Shown here in pieces: positions 1 to 8,696 of a stretch of DNA of 60,398 nucleotides (the stretch's first letter is position 1; each line of letters begins with the position of its first letter). The stretch comes from an uncultured Clostridia bacterium (lineage in GTDB: Bacteria > Bacillota > Clostridia > Oscillospirales > Ruminococcaceae). A program made the position numbers and the translations under genes. The stretch is taken from NCBI GenBank assembly GCA_947631455.1, contig CANRLH010000010.1, positions 1 to 60,398 of the forward strand, read 5' to 3'. The notes beneath the pieces were generated by a model, which was given only the letters and a program-made list of their open reading frames with translations, had not been told where the DNA came from and ran no database searches.

Positions 1-1
1 T

Positions 2-888
2 ATAGCTTCTAAAACAGCCTGCCATCCTGCGGGCTACTGGGTGAGGGATGGAAATCCCCTCACTCATTTTTTGCAGGTCGTAAATCAATTGAGCTGCGTT
101 CTTCATTCACGCCGAGAAAAGTCAAGGGAACAGCCGCTATTGAAGTGAATCAGTATGATAATCAGCAGTATAAGACTATTCGTTTCTCACTTACTGATGA
201 GGAAATCAGCGGCTTATTCTTCACATTCTGCGAAGATCTTATTGAACAGACAAGTACATTAAAAGATGCAGGCGGCGGATATAATGCAATTGTAGTTCGT
301 TTTCATCAATGGAAAAAGATGTTCATCACTTCCAAAAAGGTGTTTCTGAATGAGAATCAGATTATGGGACTGATCGGTGAACTGCTTTTCCTGAAAGAAC
401 AGCTTATTGGCAGAATCGGAGCTTATGAGGCACTCAGAAGCTGGAGTGGTCAGGAGCTTACACATAAGGATTTTTCATATAATGATACATGGACTGAGGT
501 AAAAGCAGTCAGAAGGAATGCAGAAGCCGTAAGAATATCATCTCTTGAACAGCTTGACAGCGAGGTGGACGGAGAGCTTACGGTTTATGCACTTGAAAAG
601 ATGAGTTCCGAGTATAATGGAATCACCTTGAATAAATTAGTAGTCGAAATAAGAAATATGCTTGCCGACAGTGATGACAGAGACTTGTTTATGTCTAAGG
701 TTGCGTTACAGGGGTACGAATATCATAATTATTACGATGATTTTGTATATGAGAAGATATATCGTAAAAATTACAGCGTAACTAAGGATTTCCCCAGGCT
801 GACACCCAAAGATGTACCTAAATCAGTAGTAAAGGCAATATATGACATACAGCTCAATGAAATCGCTGAGTTTGAAGTGGAAAGCTGA
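2..888 (+). CDS. PD-(D/E)XK nuclease-like protein (DUF4420 family), 5' partial and possibly frameshifted
   Basis: Putative restriction-type nuclease subunit. From the GTG at 145 there are 247 codons, shorter than the roughly 300 to 330 residues usual for the family. Counting from that GTG, the helix motif GELLFL (E79) is followed by D109 and then E118-V-K120, which together match a PD-(D/E)XK core. No ATG, GTG or TTG exists in this frame between the stop at 10-12 and 145, yet the frame there (residues such as AGRKSIELRSSF) looks like the family's N-terminal strands. A second frame is open from base 2 to 148 and would join this one if the T6 run at 67-72 were T7. So the gene probably starts before the window and carries a homopolymer frameshift, or else re-starts at GTG 145. 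An AIPR gene follows 36 bp downstream. Family assignment is good; the exact start is not. Confidence 0.75.
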
Positions 889-924
889 TCTTTACCTATT
901 ACAACAGAAAAGAAGTGAGGGTAT

Positions 925-3180
925 ATGGATTATCAGGAATATAAAAAGGAGTTTCTGGAAACTCTGAGAGTAAATTCTGCTCATGATGATACGGATACTG
1001 AAGATGAGTTTCTAAATCACACACTTGACTTGCTTGTTGATTTTGATGAGATAGAATCTCCTGAATTGACTGGTATGGGTGATAAAAAGGGCAAGGGCGG
1101 AAGGCTTATGCGAGCCGACGGCTATTGTTTTGATGAAACAGAACATAGCCTTATCCTGTTTATAAGCGATTTTCAGGATCTCTCTGAACCGGATAAGCTG
1201 ACTCGTTCCCGTGTAGATGAGCTTTACTGGAAGTTGTACTATTTCCTTGATGAAATTTGCAACGGAAATATTGAAAAATATTTTGATGATTCTGATGACG
1301 TGCTTAAAATAGCTGCATATATAAGAAGCCGTCTTAATGCTGATAGCAATGATCCTCAACTAATATTAAAAGTAAAATTCTATGTTCTTACCAATAAAGA
1401 GTTGGATACTAAGCTCCTCTCTACTAACCTTCTTGAAACTACGATAAAGAACACAAAGGGCAAAAAGAAGAAAGCAAAAACCACGAAGAAAATCAAGAAG
1501 GAAGATTTCAACGGAAAACCGCTTGAAATAGCACTTTGGTATCCTGAGCGTTTCTTTGAAATGGAGAACACCAATAATAATGAGCCTATTGTTATTGATA
1601 TTGCTGAAAACTATGGCTATAAGGGCATTCCATGCATCAAAGGCGAGATTGGTGATAATCTTGATTATGAAGCCTATATTGCAATTATCCCCGGGAAGCT
1701 TCTTGCAGACATTTACATCGAACATGGCAGCAGAGTGCTTGAAGGAAATGTCAGAGCGTTTCTCGGTACCAGCGGCTCAAAGAGCGTCAACAGCGGTATA
1801 AAGCGCACCATTAACAACGATCCCACTAAGTTTTTTACTTATAATAACGGTATTGCTACTACCGCATCTGATGTTGAAACAGAACTGATAGACGGCGCTC
1901 TCTATATCACAAGGATTGTGGATTTGCAAATAATCAACGGCGGTCAGACTACCGCTTCTCTTGCAGAAGCAATCCTGAAAAAGACCAATACTGAACTTGA
2001 GGGTATCTATGTCCCTATGAAGCTGACGGTTATTGATGACAGAGAGTCGGAGGACGAAGAAGGTATACGTTTTTACGACTCTATGGTGCAGGCTATCGCA
2101 AAATATGCAAATAGTCAGAATAAGGTTACTGCCGCTGACCTGTTCTCAAACGATCCGTTCCATATTCTTATGGAGAAGATGTCCAAAAAATATCTTGCTC
2201 CTCCCGGACAGTTTGCTGTACCGACCGGATGGTATTATGAGCGTTCCAGAAAAAAGTATCAGCAAGAGCAGGTCAAACTGTCAAAAGATGGTCAGAAGCG
2301 ATTTGTTTCCAAATTCCCGAAATCACAGATTATCACCAAAGAGCAACTTGCGATGTACCTGACAGCAGTATTTGATTTGCGCCCTGATATTGTGTCAAGA
2401 GGTAAGAACTGGACGATGAAAGCGTTCGGCGGTCAGATAAGTGAAACATATAAAAAAGATAAAGAAGCGTTCAACGAGTTTTATTTCAAGAAATGCATCT
2501 GCGCTGCTATTATCTATCGGACTGTTGACAATTATCTTGAAGCAAATAAGGATTCAGCAAGAAATCCAACAGGATTCTGGTATAAGACGGGAGGTTACAA
2601 ACTAAATATTGTTCCTTACTCCATTGCTAAGATCATATCATGCATTCCTCATGGATTCAGCCTGAATTGGGAGAAAATATGGGAAAAGCAGGGCTTGTCT
2701 CCTGCGTTTATGCATGAGATTGAGGTTGTCACAAAGATGACAAATGATTATATTTGTGATAGCAATGGCGTGATCGTAACAGAATACTGCAAAAAAGAAG
2801 CAACATGGACAAGATACAGAGATAATGTCCGATATGTGCTCTCTCCGGAATTCTTCGATGAGCTGATCAGCATTTTAGATGTGAAAGAGAAAGCGGTCAG
2901 TGCTAAAAAGGAGAAGAAGGAAGAAAACAATCTTCAGGATATAATGAAGATTGTTAATCGTGGTGCGGAATACTGGCGAAAACTGATCCTGATAGCTCAG
3001 CAGAATAGCATAGCTGTATCATATCAGGAGCTGAGTGCAATAAAATCTTTAATTGATATGGCTGAAACAGGCAATATCCCCAGCACTCCTTCAGGTAAAA
3101 TCCCGTCAAGAGTTGCAAAAGCAATTGAAACATCACTTAAATTAGAAGAAAAATTAAAAACAGAAGGGCTGTTAAGCTAA
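925..3180 (+). CDS. AIPR (abortive infection phage resistance) protein
   Basis: 751 residues. The AIPR signature lies in the middle: NNGI at about residue 305, followed about 30 residues later by IINGGQTTASL, then further conserved blocks to about residue 600. The first 180 residues are acidic and a Lys-rich stretch sits near 175-190. The C-terminus is helical and charged. AIPR proteins are known from abortive-infection loci and from restriction clusters that also hold MORC/MutL-like ATPases, Z1 helicase-like proteins and DUF4420 nucleases. Here it lies between a DUF4420 gene and a cytosine methylase, one base from the next start, so it is certainly co-transcribed. The molecular activity is not established from sequence. 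The ATG at 925 has a GAGGG-type ribosome site just upstream. Confidence 0.88.
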   Translation: MDYQEYKKEFLETLRVNSAHDDTDTEDEFLNHTLDLLVDFDEIESPELTGMGDKKGKGGRLMRADGYCFDETEHSLILFISDFQDLSEPDKLTRSRVDELYWKLYYFLDEICNGNIEKYFDDSDDVLKIAAYIRSRLNADSNDPQLILKVKFYVLTNKELDTKLLSTNLLETTIKNTKGKKKKAKTTKKIKKEDFNGKPLEIALWYPERFFEMENTNNNEPIVIDIAENYGYKGIPCIKGEIGDNLDYEAYIAIIPGKLLADIYIEHGSRVLEGNVRAFLGTSGSKSVNSGIKRTINNDPTKFFTYNNGIATTASDVETELIDGALYITRIVDLQIINGGQTTASLAEAILKKTNTELEGIYVPMKLTVIDDRESEDEEGIRFYDSMVQAIAKYANSQNKVTAADLFSNDPFHILMEKMSKKYLAPPGQFAVPTGWYYERSRKKYQQEQVKLSKDGQKRFVSKFPKSQIITKEQLAMYLTAVFDLRPDIVSRGKNWTMKAFGGQISETYKKDKEAFNEFYFKKCICAAIIYRTVDNYLEANKDSARNPTGFWYKTGGYKLNIVPYSIAKIISCIPHGFSLNWEKIWEKQGLSPAFMHEIEVVTKMTNDYICDSNGVIVTEYCKKEATWTRYRDNVRYVLSPEFFDELISILDVKEKAVSAKKEKKEENNLQDIMKIVNRGAEYWRKLILIAQQNSIAVSYQELSAIKSLIDMAETGNIPSTPSGKIPSRVAKAIETSLKLEEKLKTEGLLS

Positions 3181-3181
3181 C

Positions 3182-4474
3182 ATGAATCAGACTTATAATC
3201 TGGTTGAATTTTTCAGTGGAATCGGTAGTCAGGCACGAGCACTTGAAAATCTCAACATTAATATAAATACGCTCGGAACCTGCGAATGGGATATCCATGC
3301 TTTTATTGCGTATGATGCTATACATAATTCACCTGATCTTGATGAGTATATATCAGTCATGGATAAACCTGAACTGCTGGATATTCTGAAAGATTATACT
3401 TTAAGCAACAATGGTAAGGAAGCTATGGAGTACAGTATGCTGAAGACGTATTCTGTAGAAACATTAAGATATATTTATTCCGGAATCATAAAAAGCAATA
3501 ATTATGTGGATATAAGTTCGCTGAACGGTGAGAGTATGCCGGATAGCATAGATATACTGACATACTCTTTTCCGTGTCAGGACTTATCGAATGTCGGAGC
3601 ATTTCACGGCTATAATAAGGGAATTGACAAAGATTCCGGAAGCAGATCAAGCCTGTTATGGCAGGTTGGCAGAGTTTTGACAGAGATGAAGGAAAGCAGG
3701 AAAAGCCTTCCTCGTTTTCTGCTTATGGAGAATGTACCTACTCTATTATCTAAGCGACATTTTGAGAATTTCAGCACATGGATAGCTGAGCTTGAGTCGT
3801 TAGGATATTACAGCAAATACTATCAGCTAAACGCTCTGGACTTCGGATTGCCTCAAAACAGACCAAGATTATTGATGCTGAGCGTATATTACGGAGAGGA
3901 CACGCAATTACTCGAAAAGTTAAAGGAATTCTTTGAGGACAGGGACGAAAATGCTGTAATAGCAAGCTATAAAGAGTCAGGCTTTTATAAGAAAACAAAG
4001 GTAAGAAGTCTGCTTAGAAACGATTACAGCAAAAAGAAATATTTCGATGAAGCTGTAGAATGTACTCCTAATGATACACCTTCACGCCGCAAGATATGGG
4101 ACGAAAACCCGCAGATCATCTTGCCTGACGGTTCATATAACCGTGATGTAAAATACGTCAGAACGATCACAACAAAACAAGACAGAAATCCGAATTCGGG
4201 AAATTTATATTTCGACTCAAAAATAGAAGGCAGAAGCAAGTTCAGATACCTTACGCCAAGAGAGTGCTTACTTTTCATGGGGTTTAAGGATAAAGATTTC
4301 AGGCATATTAAGAGAAGAAATGTAGAGATGCACAAGGGCGATTACCTGTTTCCCCGTGATAAAATAATCAGAATGGCTGGCAACAGCATACCAGTAAAGT
4401 TACTTGAAGGTCTGTTCTGGCTGATGATCCAAACTGATGAATATATGGACGATTATAAAAATGGACGTACATGA
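3182..4474 (+). CDS. dcm: DNA (cytosine-5) methyltransferase
   Basis: 430-residue C5 cytosine methylase that transfers a methyl group from S-adenosylmethionine to cytosine in a recognition site. Motif I is FFSGIGSQ near residue 10. The catalytic PCQ (motif IV, FPCQDLS) lies at about 131-133, ENV (motif VI) at about 183, the QNRPR block (motif VIII) near 225, and a C-terminal AGNSIP motif (X) near 400. Recognition specificity cannot be read from the sequence. It starts one base after the AIPR stop and overlaps the Vsr gene by 14 bp, so methylase, nuclease-like protein and AIPR form one transcription unit. The methylase would mark self DNA for the linked restriction activity. Confidence 0.93.
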   Translation: MNQTYNLVEFFSGIGSQARALENLNININTLGTCEWDIHAFIAYDAIHNSPDLDEYISVMDKPELLDILKDYTLSNNGKEAMEYSMLKTYSVETLRYIYSGIIKSNNYVDISSLNGESMPDSIDILTYSFPCQDLSNVGAFHGYNKGIDKDSGSRSSLLWQVGRVLTEMKESRKSLPRFLLMENVPTLLSKRHFENFSTWIAELESLGYYSKYYQLNALDFGLPQNRPRLLMLSVYYGEDTQLLEKLKEFFEDRDENAVIASYKESGFYKKTKVRSLLRNDYSKKKYFDEAVECTPNDTPSRRKIWDENPQIILPDGSYNRDVKYVRTITTKQDRNPNSGNLYFDSKIEGRSKFRYLTPRECLLFMGFKDKDFRHIKRRNVEMHKGDYLFPRDKIIRMAGNSIPVKLLEGLFWLMIQTDEYMDDYKNGRT

Positions 4475-4886
4475 TAAAAAAACCAGAAGTTATAATATGT
4501 CCCAGATAAAATCCAAAAATACTAAGCCTGAAGAAATGGTACGCAAGTATTTGTTCTCTCACGGTTTCCGTTACAGAAAGAATGATAAGAGATTACCTGG
4601 AACACCGGATATTGTACTTCCAAAATACAGGGTAGTAATTTTTGTTAATGGTTGCTTCTGGCACGGTCATAATCAATGCCGATATTTCGTAATTCCCAAG
4701 TCAAATACAGAGTTTTGGGTTGATAAGATAAATAAAAACATCGAACGTGATGCCTTAAACACTGAAAAGTTAATATCGCTCGGATGGAATGTAATTACGA
4801 TATGGGAATGTGAACTTAAAAAGGATAAGAGAGAGGATACCTTATCTGCACTACAGCATAGATTAGAGTGTTCCATAAACCCATAG
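4461..4886 (+). CDS. vsr: Very short patch repair endonuclease (Vsr)
   Basis: 141 residues from the ATG at 4461. This start was chosen because the family begins with a short stretch followed by RSYNMSQIKSKNTKPE, which is exactly what follows. Vsr nicks 5' of T:G mismatches that arise when 5-methylcytosine deaminates, limiting the mutational cost of the neighbouring methylase. Typical motifs are GTPDIVLP with the catalytic Asp, VFVNGCFWHGH with the FxxGCFWH box, and W-x-V-x-x-IWECEL at the end. The 14-bp overlap with the methylase gene gives translational coupling. It may also take part in restriction in such AIPR/DUF4420 clusters, but that is inference. Confidence 0.93.
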   Translation: MDVHDKKTRSYNMSQIKSKNTKPEEMVRKYLFSHGFRYRKNDKRLPGTPDIVLPKYRVVIFVNGCFWHGHNQCRYFVIPKSNTEFWVDKINKNIERDALNTEKLISLGWNVITIWECELKKDKREDTLSALQHRLECSINP

Positions 4887-4985
4887 CCTACTGGCACACT
4901 CACTTTCCGTTCCGCATAAGTTGATATTATGATTATGGCGCGCGCCGAAATCAGTGGATACCCTAATGGAACTGAATAACAGACA

Positions 4986-5030
4986 AGCCCTGAGATTTGC
5001 AATACAAGCATTTCTCAGGGCTGTTCTTTT
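4986..5030 (+). terminator. Intrinsic terminator after the defence operon
   Basis: A perfect 10-bp stem (AGCCCTGAGA with TCTCAGGGCT at 5013-5022) is followed by GTTCTTTT. It lies 100 bp after the Vsr stop and faces a minus-strand gene on the other side, so it may serve both directions. Confidence 0.7.
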
Positions 5031-5136
5031 CAGACGGTATCTTTTCCGCTCCGCAGGCTCGGACGGCTGTGAGGGGCATTTCTGATCGCCAGAGGGCATA
5101 GCAAGAGCGAGCTGCCGAAACAACTCGCCCTGCTGA

Positions 5137-5349
5137 TTATTCGTCCTCATCGCTGCACTCGTCAAGTCCGTGAAGTAGCTGAATGTATACGCACTCTGCT
5201 CGGTCACGCTCCTCGCCCTCGACGGTCATCATCATTTCAAGGAAATATGCCTTTGCCTCCTCATAGTCGGACCAGACCTCACGTTTGCCGTTGCATACGG
5301 TAGTGACCTTGCGTGTTCTCGGCATTGCCAATTCAGGTGTCTTTAACAT
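5137..5349 (-). CDS. Small accessory protein of the IME, unknown function
   Basis: 70 residues, starting at the ATG at 5349 because AGGAGG lies 8 bases upstream; the longer frame has no such site. It is acidic at the C-terminus (DECSDEDE) and holds a central KREVWSDYEEAKAYFLE helix. No signal peptide, no membrane segment and no catalytic motif are visible. It sits 138 bp downstream of the resolvase gene in the same orientation, next to the mobilization genes, which is where small regulators or orphan accessory genes of such elements occur. I do not recognise a named family. Confidence 0.6.
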   Translation of the reverse strand: MLKTPELAMPRTRKVTTVCNGKREVWSDYEEAKAYFLEMMMTVEGEERDRAECVYIQLLHGLDECSDEDE

Positions 5350-5487
5350 AACTGTATACCTCCTGTGATTTAGTTTAGATACATTATATCCCATGAAAAG
5401 GCAGGAGTCCAGCCCTGCGGAGTAATTGTAATAATAATTGTGCAGGGCGCAGCAATATTATAAAAATCCCAGGTGCAATATGCTATA

Positions 5488-6081
5488 TCAGGCAGGAACA
5501 GGCTCGGTAATGCCGTGTTCCGCTTCATACTCACGCACACGGCGATAGAAGGTATTAGCCGACAACCCCATTCTACGCATAAAGTCTCTGCCCGTGATGT
5601 TCTTCGACTTCCATTCCCCATAGAGCTGCCCGAACTTAGTCCAGTCAATCTCAATGGGCTTTCTGCCTGTGTACTTGCCCTGCGCCTTAGCGATTTCGAT
5701 GCCTTCACGCTGTCGCTGTTTGAGTTGCTCACGCTCTAACTGTGACAGAGCTGCGAACACGGTCAACATAAATTTGCCTGATGGTGTGTCGGTGTCGATG
5801 TTCTCCTTGTGGCTGACCAGCGTCACGCCCTTTTCGGTGAGGGTTTCGATGATGCTCAGCAAATCTTTCGTGGAACGTCCCAGACGGCTGATACTCTCAA
5901 TACAGAGGGTATCACCCTCACGCACATAGTCAAGCATTGCTCTGAGCTGAGGACGGTCTGCGTTTGCTCCTGACACCTTCTCGGAGAAGATGCGGTCAAC
6001 CTGATAGCTGTCCATGATCTCCTGCTGTCTTGCTGTCTCCTGATGTTCTGTGGATACTCTGATATATCCGATTTTACTCAT
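5488..6081 (-). CDS. Small serine recombinase / resolvase
   Basis: 197 residues. The N-terminal catalytic domain begins IGYIRVSTEHQ, with Ser9 as the expected nucleophile, and has the conserved SISRLGRS arginine block around residue 65-72. The E helix (QLEREQLKQRQREGIEIAK) and a GRKP linker lead into a C-terminal helix-turn-helix ending near residue 190. This is the resolvase/invertase layout, which resolves cointegrates or inverts DNA; it is too short to be the element's integrase, which is the separate 542-residue protein at 10828. AAAGGAAG lies just before the ATG. It is 15 bp downstream of the relaxase, so probably in the mob operon. Confidence 0.9.
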   Translation of the reverse strand: MSKIGYIRVSTEHQETARQQEIMDSYQVDRIFSEKVSGANADRPQLRAMLDYVREGDTLCIESISRLGRSTKDLLSIIETLTEKGVTLVSHKENIDTDTPSGKFMLTVFAALSQLEREQLKQRQREGIEIAKAQGKYTGRKPIEIDWTKFGQLYGEWKSKNITGRDFMRRMGLSANTFYRRVREYEAEHGITEPVPA

Positions 6082-6096
6082 AAAAACTTCCTTTCT

Positions 6097-7509
6097 TTAT
6101 TCAAGCTGTCCTTTCTTTCTCTTGGCAGCCTGTTCGTTCTGTAAATAGCGTTTTACAGTCCTCTGACTGTCACGCTTCTGCTGTGCAAGCCTTGAAAGCC
6201 TGTCCGCTTCTTTCTTATATGTGGTACGCTCCGCACTTAGCTCGGCATATTCTTTTCGGGTATTTTCAAGCTCCGTTTTCAGCTTGCTGAGTTTCGGTAT
6301 ATGACCGTCGGGAAACAGCTCGATCAGCTTCTTGTAAGCCTTATTATACTCGTCAAGCTCGTGGCAAAAATCGCTCTTGTACTTGGTTTTTTCCTTGCCC
6401 TCCAGAGAAGTGTATTTCTTGTGATACTCCACAAATTCATGATACTTCTCGATAGCCGGAATTTGCTCCTCCAATTCATGAATACGACGGCTCATGGTCA
6501 TTTGCGGAGTTGACATAACGGTGAACTTCGCAAGAGCCTTATGAGCTGCACTCTCCAATTCTTCGAGGGTGGAGTTGCTTGCGTTCATCTCGTTGAGTGC
6601 CTTGCTTACCACCTTCATATTCTCACGGTCTGCCCAGTTCTGCAAGCCCTGAGACTGCTGAAATCTCTCTGCGGTGGTGCGAATGATCTTTGCTTTCGGG
6701 CTGTGCGACATCTGATACTTGTAGCTTATGATGCGCTGTGCTATCTGTTTGCTCTCATAGAAGTAGCCCAGCGTTTTCGCACGGGTAAACTTCGCCCTCG
6801 GATTACGCTCTTTCTGCTCCGCAAGCATGAATTTCAGGTCTATCTTGTGGTCGGGATTGTAGTCTACAAGTATGCCGAAATCCGTACACTTTTGCAGGAA
6901 ATCCTCAAAGTCCTCGCTGACCTTGATAACCTCGTCAATGGCTCGTTTAAGCTGTTCTTTCCAAGAAAGATTTTGCTTATCAAGCTCCCACTCCCAATGG
7001 CTCTTTCCCTTTGAAAGATGCGGATTTTCGATGATAGAAAGTCCGTGCTTTCTGCATAGCTCGTCCGAAATGGTGCGGAGTTTGCTCCACGCTCGGTCGG
7101 GTATCTTGCCCTGATTATGCTCGGTCTCAAAGGTCTTTCCAGTGTAGAAATTTATGTTGTTTACTATCACATGATTATGGATATGTTCATGGTCTACATG
7201 GACGGCAAGCACATACTGATATTCGTCGTTGAAAAGAGCCTTGCAAAGCTCCTGCCCGATAAGCAAAGCCCGTTCGGGAGTGACCTCACCGGGAGCGAAC
7301 GATTGTATTATGTGCTGGCACTCGCTTCGGCTTCGTCCTGTGCCGACTGTCCGCCTGATGTTCCTAAACTGTTCTGATGCTCCACATGGAGTAGATACGC
7401 ACAAGTTGCTAACAACATATTTGCCGTCTGCGGTTTTGTCTGGGTTGCAGATATAAGCAATTGCACCGTATGTTCCCGTGTGGATCGTATGGATACGAGT
7501 AACTGCCAA
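6097..7509 (-). CDS. Relaxase / mobilization nuclease
   Basis: 470 residues. It nicks at oriT and pilots the transferred strand. The N-terminus AVTRIHTIHTG holds the usual start of Firmicute MobP-type relaxases. The metal-binding histidine triad sits in HVDHEHIHNHVIV near residue 105-117. After about residue 330 the protein is a long charged coiled coil (HELEEQIPAIEKYHEF onward) ending in KRKKGQLE. The start is a TTG at 7509, chosen because homologs begin MAVT at this point; no ATG is available. Its first 67 codons overlap the tail of mobC in another frame on the same strand, which is unusually long for this pair. Confidence 0.9.
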   Translation of the reverse strand: MAVTRIHTIHTGTYGAIAYICNPDKTADGKYVVSNLCVSTPCGASEQFRNIRRTVGTGRSRSECQHIIQSFAPGEVTPERALLIGQELCKALFNDEYQYVLAVHVDHEHIHNHVIVNNINFYTGKTFETEHNQGKIPDRAWSKLRTISDELCRKHGLSIIENPHLSKGKSHWEWELDKQNLSWKEQLKRAIDEVIKVSEDFEDFLQKCTDFGILVDYNPDHKIDLKFMLAEQKERNPRAKFTRAKTLGYFYESKQIAQRIISYKYQMSHSPKAKIIRTTAERFQQSQGLQNWADRENMKVVSKALNEMNASNSTLEELESAAHKALAKFTVMSTPQMTMSRRIHELEEQIPAIEKYHEFVEYHKKYTSLEGKEKTKYKSDFCHELDEYNKAYKKLIELFPDGHIPKLSKLKTELENTRKEYAELSAERTTYKKEADRLSRLAQQKRDSQRTVKRYLQNEQAAKRKKGQLE

Positions 7510-8060
7510 ACTTCCTCTAACCTCGCTTTCATATCAGCAATATCTTCATCGTAAAGTTTGCCGCCTTTGTTGACACGGTGGGCTACCTGATTGAACGAAT
7601 TGGAGATAGACGATATGTACCGTGCTATCTGCTTTATGTCCTCGGTATCTTCCTCCACGTTCATCACGGTGAGTGCAGAATATCTGCAAAAATCGCCCCT
7701 GCTTCTGAAACTCGTTTCAGCATAGCGTTTGTTGATTGCTTCAAGCTCTGCGTCATTCACTCGGAATGTGATAAGGTGCTTGCGTACATCGCTCGGCTCG
7801 GTGTCCTGCGGTGGAGATTCGCCCTCGGTGGTTTCGGGCGGTTCGGTGAAATCAACCTCGCCCAATTCTGTGACTTCCAACATTGGAACAGGCTCGGCAG
7901 CGGTGTCCTCGGCGGTATCTGTTTCGGGATTATCGGACAGCGTATCCGCCTGCATTTCGTCCGCATAGGTGTGGGCAAGTTCCTCCGCAAGCTCCTCGAC
8001 TTGCTTATGCTTGAACAGCTTTGCAAGGAAACCCTTTTCGGGCTTTTTGAATATTGACAT
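7308..8060 (-). CDS. mobC: MobC-like mobilization (relaxosome) protein
   Basis: 250 residues from the ATG at 8060, chosen because AAAGGAG lies 6 bases upstream. Residues 1-115 are acidic and low in complexity (many Glu, Asp, Pro and Thr). The MobC domain follows: ITFRVNDAELEAINKRY, a GDFCRYSAL segment and ISNSFNQVAHRVNKGG, which is the family signature for the accessory protein that helps the relaxase open oriT. Family members usually stop shortly after the LEEVWQLL helix; this one runs about 60 residues further, through the relaxase start. Either the native stop was lost or the tail is genuine. oriT-like DNA lies directly upstream. Confidence 0.85.
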   Translation of the reverse strand: MSIFKKPEKGFLAKLFKHKQVEELAEELAHTYADEMQADTLSDNPETDTAEDTAAEPVPMLEVTELGEVDFTEPPETTEGESPPQDTEPSDVRKHLITFRVNDAELEAINKRYAETSFRSRGDFCRYSALTVMNVEEDTEDIKQIARYISSISNSFNQVAHRVNKGGKLYDEDIADMKARLEEVWQLLVSIRSTREHTVQLLISATQTKPQTANMLLATCAYLLHVEHQNSLGTSGGQSAQDEAEASAST

Positions 8061-8104
8061 TGTGTCTCCTTTCTGTATCTCGGTCGGCTGTGCCGACCTC
8101 TCAG

Positions 8105-8200
8105 GGGTCTTAGGGGAAATTTCCCCTGACAAGCCGTATGTGGTTTACGATTTTCCATAATCGTAATACGACATACCGTGCTTGTGAAAATTGATCGGGC
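8105..8200. other. Probable origin of transfer (oriT) of the IME
   Basis: Directly upstream of mobC are a perfect 16-bp palindrome (AGGGGAAATTTCCCCT, 8112-8127) and, 17 bp further on, a hairpin with 7-bp arms TTACGAT/ATCGTAA (8145-8166). The CATACCGTGCTTGTG segment follows. Inverted repeats of this kind ahead of a mobC-relaxase pair are the usual oriT layout. The nic position is not determined. Confidence 0.6.
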
Positions 8201-8609
8201 GTTTCACGCCCTCACTTGTTTTTCGCCGTTCTACGGCACTTTTTCACGCTCCTGCGTGTTTGGAGCTATGCGACTTTCTCTCTGTTCCGCACGGCTCTGA
8301 GAGTATTTTACTGGGCTTCGGCGCAGTTATGATGCTGGGTGGGCGGCAGTCTGGTGAAACCTTCCGTTCGGCTCTCCCTGAGCCGATTTTGAATGTCGAT
8401 ATGCTTATCGTTACATTCAAATTTTGCTCTGCCTGACCGCCCATGAAAATACCCTTCTACTTTACTACCGACGTTTTTGAGAGAATGCTCATGATTCTCT
8501 GAAAAGTTTACAGTTTGTTCATGACGATTCTCCCTCTTGCATAGTTGGGGCACGAGATTTCTGTTGATGATGACGTGGATTTCAGAGGGTGGATTTTTTG
8601 AAAATGGGA
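8201..8609. other. Non-coding stretch between oriT and a cargo gene
   Basis: No credible gene is seen on either strand. It contains short GC-rich inverted repeats (for example CCGTTCTACGG at 8228-8238) like those common in such elements, and nothing else that I can name. Confidence 0.4.
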
Positions 8610-8638
8610 TTGCATTTTCGGGGGCAGTATGCTATAAT
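8610..8638 (+). promoter_or_regulatory. Sigma-A-type promoter for the membrane protein gene
   Basis: TTGCAT at 8610-8615, a 17-bp spacer and TATAAT at 8633-8638, placed 58 bp before the ATG at 8697. Confidence 0.65.
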
Positions 8639-8696
8639 GAATATGTAGGAGTAAGCATTCGGCTTGATTATATGTAATGATTCACGAGGTGTTTCC

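Noticed and set aside
145..150. GTG at 145 as the simple native start of the DUF4420 gene
   Set aside because: Family-like sequence continues upstream in frame and the protein would be short, so this start is only a fallback.
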